Shown: positions 1 to 7,398 of the stretch, piece after piece | How positions within the stretch are numbered: position 1 is the stretch's first letter | Layout: every line of letters starts with the position of its first letter | Assembly: GCA_964424545.1 (NCBI GenBank) | Contig: CAYRJN010000035.1 | Span: forward strand, 1 to 24,807 | DNA: 24,807 nt | Direction: 5' to 3' | Origin: JAUVIB01 sp964424545 | GTDB lineage: Bacteria; Calditrichota; Calditrichia; Calditrichales; Calditrichaceae | Made by a program: the position numbers and the translations under genes | The notes under the pieces: generated by a model | Database searches by the model: none | Told to the model about the DNA's origin: nothing | Seen by the model: the letters and a program-made list of their open reading frames with translations, nothing else

Positions 1-1437
1 CATTCCGTTAAACTCGGGTTTTATCATAAGGCAGGAAAAGATGAGGTAAATCTTGCCATACGTACCGCTCTTGAAGCGCGGCATGCTTGGGCCGAAATGC
101 CATGGGAACAAAGAGTTTCCGTATTTTTAAAGGCGGCCGAACTATTAAGCGGTCCGTGGCATTATACCTTGGATGCAGCAACTATGCTAGGACAGTCGAA
201 AACCGTTTATCAGGCTGAAATTGACGCTGTTGCCGAATTGTGTGATTTTTGGCGTTTTAATTCATATTATATGGCCGAGCTGATGAAAGAGCAGCCATAT
301 TCGCCCAAGGGTATGTGGAATCGTTCGGAATACCGAGCGTTGGAAGGCTTTGTTTTTGCCGTAACCCCTTTTAATTTTACTTCCATTGCGGGGAATCTTC
401 CCACCGCTCCGGCAATCGTAGGTAATGTCGTTTTATGGAAACCCGCCAGCAGCGCCGTATATTCTGCCTATTTCCTTATGAAAGTGCTTGAAGAGGCCGG
501 CCTACCGAAAGGTGTGATTAATTTTATTCCGGGCTCCGGCGGGCAGGTCGGTGGACCGGTCATGGCGTCCGAGCATCTCGCCGGTATTCATTTTACCGGT
601 TCGACGCAAGTTTTTCAAAATATGTGGCAGACGGTTGGAAGTAATATTACTAAGATGAAATATTATCCTCGTATCGTTGGCGAAACAGGCGGCAAAGATT
701 TTATTTTTGTGCATAATACGGCCAAAGTAAGACCCGTTGTAACCGCGGCAATCCGCGGTGCGTTTGAATATCAAGGGCAAAAATGTTCGGCGGCTTCACG
801 TATGTACCTTCCCAAATCCATGTGGGAGGAGTTTAAAGAGCTTTATACGGCGGAAGTGGCCAAAATTAAGATGGGCTCGCCGCTCGATTTTAGGAATTTT
901 ATGACGGCTGTGATTGACAAGGGCGCTTATGAAACAATCGCTTCCTATATCGATTACGCGGATAAATCGCCTGAGGCGCAAATCATCACCGGCGGAGGGT
1001 ATAATGACAGTAAGGGCTATTTTATCGAGCCCACAACCATTGTAACGAATAATCCCCGTTTCAAAACCATGGAAGAAGAAATATTCGGTCCTGTTTTGAC
1101 GATTTATGTTTATGAGGATGAAAAGTTTGAAGAGACGCTTGAATTATGCGATACAACTTCGATGTATGCCTTAACAGGCGCCATTTGGTCCCAAGATAGA
1201 CAAATTCTTTCCTATATGACCGATAAATTGCGTAATGCGGCCGGAAATTTCTATATTAATGATAAACCCACCGCGGCGGTTGTCGGCCAGCAGCCATTTG
1301 GCGGCGGCCGGGCCTCGGGAACTAATGATAAAGCCGGCAGCGCCATGAATATTTTGCGCTGGATGACGGTGCGCACCATAAAAGAAACTATGGTACCGCC
1401 GGAAGATTGGAGTTATCCATTTATGAGCGAGGAATAA
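1..1437 (+). CDS. pruA: 1-pyrroline-5-carboxylate (L-glutamate gamma-semialdehyde) dehydrogenase, 5'-truncated
   Basis: The enzyme oxidises glutamate gamma-semialdehyde to glutamate with NAD+, the second step of proline catabolism, in the cytoplasm. The reading frame is open from base 1, so the first ATG (97) is internal; 478 residues are present and I estimate about 60-70 N-terminal residues are missing compared with ALDH4A1-type enzymes of about 540. Family motifs seen in order: VTPFNFTSIAGNLP with NVVLWKPA (NAD-binding fold), FTGST, GETGGKD with the conserved Glu codon at 682-684, GQKCSAASR with the catalytic Cys codon at 784-786, and EEIFGPVLTIYVYED. It is the ALDH4A1-like single-domain form, not the bifunctional PutA type. 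The gene ends directly before an intrinsic terminator and has no visible link to the downstream carbohydrate genes. The family call is secure. Confidence 0.93.
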   Translation, partial: HSVKLGFYHKAGKDEVNLAIRTALEARHAWAEMPWEQRVSVFLKAAELLSGPWHYTLDAATMLGQSKTVYQAEIDAVAELCDFWRFNSYYMAELMKEQPYSPKGMWNRSEYRALEGFVFAVTPFNFTSIAGNLPTAPAIVGNVVLWKPASSAVYSAYFLMKVLEEAGLPKGVINFIPGSGGQVGGPVMASEHLAGIHFTGSTQVFQNMWQTVGSNITKMKYYPRIVGETGGKDFIFVHNTAKVRPVVTAAIRGAFEYQGQKCSAASRMYLPKSMWEEFKELYTAEVAKIKMGSPLDFRNFMTAVIDKGAYETIASYIDYADKSPEAQIITGGGYNDSKGYFIEPTTIVTNNPRFKTMEEEIFGPVLTIYVYEDEKFEETLELCDTTSMYALTGAIWSQDRQILSYMTDKLRNAAGNFYINDKPTAAVVGQQPFGGGRASGTNDKAGSAMNILRWMTVRTIKETMVPPEDWSYPFMSEE

Positions 1438-1444
1438 GTCTAAA

Positions 1445-1470
1445 AAAAAAGCCCCTTTTGGGGCTTTTTT
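1445..1470 (+). terminator. Rho-independent terminator of the P5C dehydrogenase gene
   Basis: A perfect hairpin has GCCCC at 1451-1455 and GGGGC at 1460-1464 around a TTTT loop, flanked by an A run (1442-1450) and a T run (1465-1470). It lies 7 bases after the stop codon. The flanking A and T runs extend the stem and could make it work in both directions. Confidence 0.93.
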
Positions 1471-1576
1471 CAGTGTTAACCCAACTTGGCTATTAAAAAA
1501 ATGCTTTTTAGGTCAAAAATGAATATTTTTAAAACAGTTATATGATGATTAAAGAAAAATTAACAAAGGAATTGTT

Positions 1577-3907
1577 ATGATGAATAAATATAGCGCTTTT
1601 ATTTATAGTTTTATCGTTATATTGTTTTTTTCGCTACAATTATCGGCAGCGCAGAAAAACATTGACACGCAGCAAATTAATCCTCATCCCGTTGTTACGC
1701 TTGATACGTGGCAGGTTCATAGCGGGGATTTACTCCTTGATAAAGTACTTAATGATAAAACCGTTAAATGGACTGAAGAAACGGTTAATCATGAATGGTG
1801 GGAAAAGAGTCTTGTTAAATGGTATAAAAAAATAATTACTATTCCGCATGAACTTGCAGGGAAGGATGTGCTGTTTAGCGTCAATGCCGATCCTTCGAGT
1901 CCGGTTTATGTGGACGGTAAAAAACTGTTTAAGGCTACAGAGGGAGGCGGGGAAGGTATATTAGGCGCCAATGTTAGAGAAGGACAAAAGTTTACCATTG
2001 CCGTGCGTGTACAAAATCGTTCTTACTGCGGCCGTTTTTACCATGCGGAACTTATCGGCATGCCTTTAGGCTATGCCGCATTTTTTAAAGCAAAATCGAA
2101 AATAGCCATAAACATTTCCGGCGTTTCCGTAAAAAAATGGAAACGTAAATTGTATACCGATGAGGATGTCGCAAAATTAAATTATGATGACAGCGGCTGG
2201 AGCGAGATCAATACCGATACCGATCATTGGGAGGGAGAAGGCAAACAAGCTTGGTATCGTCTTTCCTTAAAATTACCAAAACAAATAAATGGATTTGATG
2301 TTCAGGGGCGGGCGTTGCGTATGTCTTTTTATACCGATGACCGCGGTGTTTTGTATGTAAACGGGGTAAAAAAAATTGAATCGACCGACAAGAGGTTCAG
2401 CGTAATTATTAGCAATTCCGCCGATATCGATAAACCGTTGCAATTGGCTTTAAAGGTGATTAACAACGGCGGTCCGGGAAGTCTTGGCAGGGTAACGTTA
2501 ATTACGGAAGACGAATACCGATTAAAAGACGAAGTGAAAAATACGCGTTTGCGTTTGGAACGGCTTAACCGTTATTTTAAGAGCCGGCCGAATCCGGATG
2601 TTGAAATCATTGGTGACATGACTCGTTTTTTAGTGAAGGCTTTAGATAAAAAAAAGATTGCCCCGCAGTTGGAATTGATTAATAATAAATTAACGCAAAT
2701 AGAGAGCAAGTTGACAAATGCTCCTGCATTTTTAATTCCGCCTTACCTGCAATCGGCCGAAAAAAGCGGTATTACCATTATGTGGGAAACGGTCTATCCG
2801 GCTTATGGGCGCGTGGAATACGGTCGCAGCGGGCAATTGTCGGAAAAAATGTATGAAGAAGCTGTTCCCAAACGCGTCCATTCTTTAACGCTTGTCGGTT
2901 TAAATCCCGATCAAAAATACGATTATCGCGTAGTGTGTGAGGATATTGCCAGCCCGAAAGCCGCTTTTAAAACAAAACCCGATCATAACCGGCCGTTTAA
3001 ATTTATCGTTTATGGCGATAACCGTACGGTGCCGCCAATGCATGCCAATGTGGCTAAACGAATAGCAAAGGAAAAGGCTGATTTTGTTATTAATGTGGGT
3101 GACGTGGTGGGCAGTGGAGCAAACCTTCCGGCATGGATCGACGAATATTTTCTGCCGATTCGCTACTACAGCTCATTAACGCCGACCTATATATCCATCG
3201 GAAATCATGAATACGGCGGTTATTGGGATACGCGCCTTGTTCCCCCGTTTGAAAAATATGTCCGCCATCCCGTTTGCTCGGTGGGTAGCAATCAATATTA
3301 TTTCTCCTTTGAATTTGCCAATTCACGTTTTATTTTTCTTGATCCCAATAAAGACGAAGACTCTGAAGACAGCGGCGGCAATGTTATTCGTCCATCCACA
3401 CAACAATATGATTGGTTGGAGCAGGAACTTATTAAAGCGGATAGAGAAAATGTCTGGACTTTTGTAATTTTACATGAACCGCCCTATTCCGAGTGTTGGT
3501 CGGGCGGTTATTATGACGGTGAGGCACCTTTACGGAAATATCTGGTTCCTTTATTGGAAAAGCATAATGTAACCATTGTTTTTAGCGGGCACACGCACGA
3601 TTACGAACGCGGCTTGCCGCATCCTCCATACGATTCCAAAACGGGTAAGGGCAATAATATTACCTATGTAATAACCGGCGGTGGGGGCGCGCCGCTCGAT
3701 AATCATAAATATTATGAGTGGGAACAGATCGATTTGCCAGACCATAAGGCAACGACGGATAATGACGATTATGACGGCGGAAAATACTATTTGTATAATT
3801 ATGTGGTTGTAGAGATTGACGGAAAAACATTGAAATATCGCGCCGTAAAAGTTAACGGAGACGGCACAAACGGCGGAGTTTTTGACAGTTTCACCTTTCA
3901 TCGTTAA
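1577..3907 (+). CDS. Secreted purple-acid-phosphatase-like metallophosphoesterase with extra N-terminal domains
   Basis: A signal peptide covers about residues 1-25 (hydrophobic 8-22, then SAAQ). Residues about 40-310 look like two beta-sandwich modules of the sugar-binding type found in GH2 and sialate esterases (VYVDGKKLF near 110-118, LYVNGVKK near 259-265). A short helical linker follows at 311-380. Residues about 386-465 form the fibronectin-like N-domain of purple acid phosphatases (IPPYLQSAEKSGITIMWET). The calcineurin-like phosphoesterase domain covers about 474-750 with metal motifs YGDNR (D481), GDVVG (D509), GNHE (542-545), H633 in LHEPP, and GHTH (671-674). Expected activity is hydrolysis of phosphomonoesters or diesters outside the cytoplasm; the substrate is unknown. 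There is no T9SS sorting domain, so the protein is probably periplasmic or released. The start is the first of two adjacent ATGs, 6 bases after AAAGGA (1565-1570). Confidence 0.85.
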   Translation: MMNKYSAFIYSFIVILFFSLQLSAAQKNIDTQQINPHPVVTLDTWQVHSGDLLLDKVLNDKTVKWTEETVNHEWWEKSLVKWYKKIITIPHELAGKDVLFSVNADPSSPVYVDGKKLFKATEGGGEGILGANVREGQKFTIAVRVQNRSYCGRFYHAELIGMPLGYAAFFKAKSKIAINISGVSVKKWKRKLYTDEDVAKLNYDDSGWSEINTDTDHWEGEGKQAWYRLSLKLPKQINGFDVQGRALRMSFYTDDRGVLYVNGVKKIESTDKRFSVIISNSADIDKPLQLALKVINNGGPGSLGRVTLITEDEYRLKDEVKNTRLRLERLNRYFKSRPNPDVEIIGDMTRFLVKALDKKKIAPQLELINNKLTQIESKLTNAPAFLIPPYLQSAEKSGITIMWETVYPAYGRVEYGRSGQLSEKMYEEAVPKRVHSLTLVGLNPDQKYDYRVVCEDIASPKAAFKTKPDHNRPFKFIVYGDNRTVPPMHANVAKRIAKEKADFVINVGDVVGSGANLPAWIDEYFLPIRYYSSLTPTYISIGNHEYGGYWDTRLVPPFEKYVRHPVCSVGSNQYYFSFEFANSRFIFLDPNKDEDSEDSGGNVIRPSTQQYDWLEQELIKADRENVWTFVILHEPPYSECWSGGYYDGEAPLRKYLVPLLEKHNVTIVFSGHTHDYERGLPHPPYDSKTGKGNNITYVITGGGGAPLDNHKYYEWEQIDLPDHKATTDNDDYDGGKYYLYNYVVVEIDGKTLKYRAVKVNGDGTNGGVFDSFTFHR

Positions 3908-4261
3908 TATGCAAAACAGAGTAAACGGGTAGGAAAAGAGCTTTGCAAAAAAACATAACTTAGTAAATTAATTAATGAAAATAATAGAGAAGATCATGAA
4001 AGTGTCATTAACCGATTTAATCGAAAAATCTAAAGTTGTACGTAACAAAATATATTCTAATAATAGTGAAAATGTTCGAAATAGGTTATTTTTTGAAATT
4101 CCGAGTCAAGTCTAAAATCTTGCGTAAATTTAAATTAATCCATTTAATATTGCCTAAATTGAGTAATTTCTGTTCTTTTAATTGAAAACGTGCAAACGAT
4201 TGTCTATATTTATGCGTAGTTACTAATTGAACTGTTATTTAAAATAAAGAGGAGAAAAGCG
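3908..4261. other. AT-rich intergenic stretch upstream of the DUF1080 lipoprotein gene
   Basis: No terminator hairpin is evident after the phosphoesterase stop. The only structure I can support is the promoter at 4182-4210 and a ribosome binding site AGAGGAG at about 4248-4254. A 46-codon frame at 3975-4115 has no Shine-Dalgarno sequence and no recognisable motif, so I do not call it a gene. Confidence 0.6.
4182..4210 (+). promoter_or_regulatory. Probable sigma-70-type promoter of the DUF1080 lipoprotein gene
   Basis: TTGAAA (4182-4187) and TATATT (4205-4210) are separated by exactly 17 bases, with a predicted start near 4217 and a 5' leader of about 45 bases. The spacer contains GCAAACGA, which recurs at about 4960-4967 in the next intergenic region and may be an operator half-site; that is a guess. 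Confidence 0.55.
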
Positions 4262-4894
4262 ATGAAAAAAAATATGTTGATTGCCGGCGTTTTCCTGACG
4301 ATGTTATTGCTTTCTTGCGGAAATAAAACAGAGGAAAACAATGAAAAAAATGTATCCGAAACGAAAGAAGCCGAATGGGTTTCTTGGTTCAATGGTAAAG
4401 ACCTAACCGGTTTGGATGTGCGTGGTAAAACCGTATGGACAGTAGAAAACGGCGTACTTATCGGTAAAGGCGGTATGGGTCATATTTATGGCGGCCCGGT
4501 TTTAAGTGATTTGGAAGTTAAGGGAAATTTTAGGATTAGCGATAACGGCAACAGCGGGCTCTATTTTCGTGCCAATCCTCCGGCTGATAATCCCGATGGT
4601 TTTCCGCGCGGCTATGAAGCGCAGATCGATAACCACTCCGATGCTTTTACCGGTTGGATATGGAAACCTGGAACGCCTTCGGGTAAAGCAAAATCCTTAA
4701 TCACCAAGGATAATGAATGGTTTACAATCAAAGTGCGTGCGGTAGGCGACGATATTAAGGTATGGGTGAACGGAGAATTTATGTCCGAGTTAAAAGACAG
4801 CGAATACACCAAAGGACGCTTTGCCATTCAAGGGCACAACCCTGGACAAACCATCGAGGCGAAAGATCTGTATTATCGCGATTTGTCTAAATAG
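4262..4894 (+). CDS. DUF1080 (3-keto-disaccharide hydrolase family) lipoprotein
   Basis: A lipoprotein signal peptide ends in the lipobox LLSC with Cys19, followed by a charged, Asn/Glu/Lys-rich tether (residues 20-38). The rest is one jelly-roll domain of the DUF1080/PF06439 family (about 40-208). Family landmarks are WFNGKDLTG (42-50), WTVENGVLIG (59-68), NSGLYFR (97-103), RGYEAQID (117-123), and the closing GRFAIQGHNPG (185-195) with the AKDLYYRDL ending. The family has been linked to hydrolysis of 3-keto-glycosides, and many members occur in glycan utilisation loci of Planctomycetes and Bacteroidetes. The protein should sit on the periplasmic or outer membrane. The gene has its own promoter and a good ribosome binding site; about 350 bases separate it from each neighbour, so it is probably monocistronic. 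The exact substrate cannot be read from the sequence. Confidence 0.87.
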   Translation: MKKNMLIAGVFLTMLLLSCGNKTEENNEKNVSETKEAEWVSWFNGKDLTGLDVRGKTVWTVENGVLIGKGGMGHIYGGPVLSDLEVKGNFRISDNGNSGLYFRANPPADNPDGFPRGYEAQIDNHSDAFTGWIWKPGTPSGKAKSLITKDNEWFTIKVRAVGDDIKVWVNGEFMSELKDSEYTKGRFAIQGHNPGQTIEAKDLYYRDLSK

Positions 4895-5243
4895 TAACGG
4901 ATAGGGGCATTAACCTTTGTCGCAAAAGCCGCGGATTATCATGTAGCGTACCATCGCAAGCAAACGAGTTATATTTTTCCTGCAAATACGTCGGGACGGG
5001 AACCTAAATTTTAAACGTTTGGATTTTTTGATTAATAAAGCGGGACCGTTTTATTATCTTCATACAAACCCGTTTGTTATTTTTTGTATCGGATAAAACC
5101 AAGAATAAAATATAATGCAAAAATAATCCACGGCTTTTTTACCTTCGAAATTAACCCTTCTAAATTATCCTTTGTTGCAATGAAAAATGTCCGTTTTTTA
5201 GCTTGCTATTATAATAATCGTTGAATATCAAATAGGATGTTCT
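4895..5243. other. Intergenic region with possible palindromic operators and extended -10 promoter
   Basis: No coding potential or terminator is clear. Two small palindromes stand out: AAACGTTT (5013-5020) and ACAAAC-CC-GTTTGT (5064-5077), both reminiscent of LacI-family operator cores but too short to be convincing. An extended -10 element TGCTATTAT (5204-5212), overlapping a TATAAT at 5210-5215, lies about 35 bases before the next gene without a good -35. The ribosome binding site TAGGAT is at 5233-5238. Confidence 0.4.
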
Positions 5244-7397
5244 ATGAAAAAAAATATACGCTTTTTTCTCATTGGTATGCTTTTTGCGCTGCCGATATAT
5301 TCACAAGTTCTAAATACCGATATCATGTCCGCATGGGTTAAATATAATAATGCGGCCAATAGTTTATACGACTTTATGAGCTTTACGGCCTGTGAACAGC
5401 TTGATAAAAGAGCGAATAAAATTTTATCGATCCACAGCCTCGCCAATTGGCAAGAAAGGCAAAAAACCATAAAAGAGAGATTAAACGATTTAATCGGCCC
5501 CTTTCCTAAAAAAACGCCTTTGCACGCTAAGATAACCGGCCGCATGCAAAGAGAGGATTATCATGTAGAAAAATTGATATATGAATCTCAACCGGGATTT
5601 TATGTGACGGCGGCTCTTTTTATTCCCGAAAATTTGAAAGGTAAAGCGCCGGCGGTAATCTATTGCAGCGGTCATACGGAGGACGGTTTTCGCAGTCCGG
5701 TATACCAGCGTGTCATAATTAATTTGGTAAAAAAGGGTTTTGTCGTACTGGCTTATGATCCTTTGGGACAGGGCGAACGGAGGCAATATTTTGACGCGCA
5801 AAGGGGAAAATCCAATATAGGCGGACCGACATTAGAACATTCCTACGCCGGAGCGCAATGTTTTCTTATAGGCAGCAGTTTGGCGCGTTATATGATTTGG
5901 GACGGCATACGGGCGATCGATTATCTGTTGAGTAGGCCGGAAGTGGACGGTAGGAGAATAGGTATAACCGGACGTTCGGGCGGGGGGACGCAATCCGCCT
6001 ATATTGCTGCAATGGACGAACGCATTGAAGCGGCCGCACCAGAATGCTATATTACTAGTTTAAGGCGTCTCATTGAATCGAGAGGACTGCAAGACGCCGA
6101 ACAGAATTTTTATCACGGTATACTAAACGGCATTGATCATGCCGATCTGTTAGAAGCACGCGCGCCTAAAGCGACGTTGGTTATTGCCACGACGCGCGAT
6201 TTTTTCAGTATACAGGGCGTTTATGAAACTTTTACCGAGGCGCAAAATATTTTCAAGGCTTATGAAAAAAAAGAAAATCTCTCTCTATCGGTTGATAGGG
6301 CAAAGCATCAATCGACAAAGAAAAACAGGGAGGCTATGTATCGTTTTTTTCAAAAATATCTGCAAAATCCTGGGAGTTCCGCCGATGAAGATGTTAAAGT
6401 ATTTGAAGAAAGTGAATTGTATTCCACAACAAGCGGTCAGGTTGTGGCCAATTTAAATAGTGAAACGGTTTACAGTCTTAATAAAAAAGAGTATGAGAAG
6501 CATTTTGCGTATAAAAAAAGTTCCGATCCGCTTAAAAAGGCTTTAAAACTTAGCGGTTATAGAAGAAACAGCGCCTTGTTTAAGAGCGTTTTTTGTGCAT
6601 CCTATAGAGACAGCGGCGTGATAATTCAAAAATATTTTATCGAAACGGACGGCGGCTATCCGCTACCTTTTATTATGCTGCGTCCGGCGGACGGCAAAAA
6701 GCATAAGGCTTTAATTTATCTGCATCCGCAGGGTAAAAAGATTTATGAGAAAGAATCCGCATTTTTTATAAATTTGGTAAGACGGGGAAATATCGTCCTG
6801 CTTCCAGATCTGCTTGGCTTCGGAGAAATCGGAGGGGGAAAATATCGCGGCGATTCATACGGTTTTAAAGCGGGGAAGGCCAATTATAATTTATGGTTCT
6901 ATGAAATTCAAACGGGGCGCAGTTTATGTGGGATTCATGCCGCCGATATTTCCACTTTGATCGATTTCCTTATAACCAAAAAATATGTAAATGCAGATGA
7001 TATATCGGCCGCAGCGGAAAAGGAATTGTGTCCGTCGTTAACTTATGCGGCGGCCTTTGACAACCGTATTGTCAACACGGTTTTAATATCGCCCTTTGTT
7101 TCTTATGAATCACTCTTGAATAATCGTTATTATAAACCGCAGTTTATGCGTACGGCGGTGGGCGGCATGCTGCAATATTATGATCTCTCCGATTTATATG
7201 CTTCAATAGCCCCTCGCGGGCTTTTGATTTTGAATATGACGGATCATCTCGGAAATAGTCTAAATTCAGAAGAGACAAAAGAAAATATGCAAGCGGTTAA
7301 ATTGGCCTATAACCGCATTAATAGCGATAATTTTACAGCGCTACGCATTGAGAATAAAAGGGCCGTCAATCAACTGCTGGCGGATTGGATTAAATAA
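5244..7397 (+). CDS. Secreted tandem alpha/beta hydrolase (acetyl-xylan-esterase/dienelactone-hydrolase-like), second domain inactive
   Basis: A signal peptide (1-21, ending PIYSQ) is followed by two alpha/beta-hydrolase domains. Domain 1 (about 100-375) has PAVIYCSGH after strand 3, the oxyanion-region AYDPLGQGER, the nucleophile elbow GRSGG with Ser245, a candidate acid Asp319 (TTRDFF) and His355 (AKHQS), a complete triad. Domain 2 (about 440-717) repeats the fold (ALIYLHPQG, LLPDLLGFGE, then a segment aligning with domain 1 through AAFDNRIV) but has Lys593 at the position of Ser245 and no obvious catalytic His, so it is probably structural. The likely role is deacylation of a polysaccharide or oligosaccharide outside the cytoplasm; peptidase activity is an alternative. 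One base separates its stop from the GH106-like gene, so the two are co-transcribed. The start has TAGGAT upstream and a canonical signal peptide. Confidence 0.8.
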   Translation: MKKNIRFFLIGMLFALPIYSQVLNTDIMSAWVKYNNAANSLYDFMSFTACEQLDKRANKILSIHSLANWQERQKTIKERLNDLIGPFPKKTPLHAKITGRMQREDYHVEKLIYESQPGFYVTAALFIPENLKGKAPAVIYCSGHTEDGFRSPVYQRVIINLVKKGFVVLAYDPLGQGERRQYFDAQRGKSNIGGPTLEHSYAGAQCFLIGSSLARYMIWDGIRAIDYLLSRPEVDGRRIGITGRSGGGTQSAYIAAMDERIEAAAPECYITSLRRLIESRGLQDAEQNFYHGILNGIDHADLLEARAPKATLVIATTRDFFSIQGVYETFTEAQNIFKAYEKKENLSLSVDRAKHQSTKKNREAMYRFFQKYLQNPGSSADEDVKVFEESELYSTTSGQVVANLNSETVYSLNKKEYEKHFAYKKSSDPLKKALKLSGYRRNSALFKSVFCASYRDSGVIIQKYFIETDGGYPLPFIMLRPADGKKHKALIYLHPQGKKIYEKESAFFINLVRRGNIVLLPDLLGFGEIGGGKYRGDSYGFKAGKANYNLWFYEIQTGRSLCGIHAADISTLIDFLITKKYVNADDISAAAEKELCPSLTYAAAFDNRIVNTVLISPFVSYESLLNNRYYKPQFMRTAVGGMLQYYDLSDLYASIAPRGLLILNMTDHLGNSLNSEETKENMQAVKLAYNRINSDNFTALRIENKRAVNQLLADWIK

Positions 7398-7398
7398 G

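Noticed and set aside
3975..4115. 46-codon + strand frame in the AT-rich gap before the DUF1080 gene
   Set aside because: No ribosome binding site or known motif; a frame of this length can occur by chance. Mentioned in the intergenic entry only.
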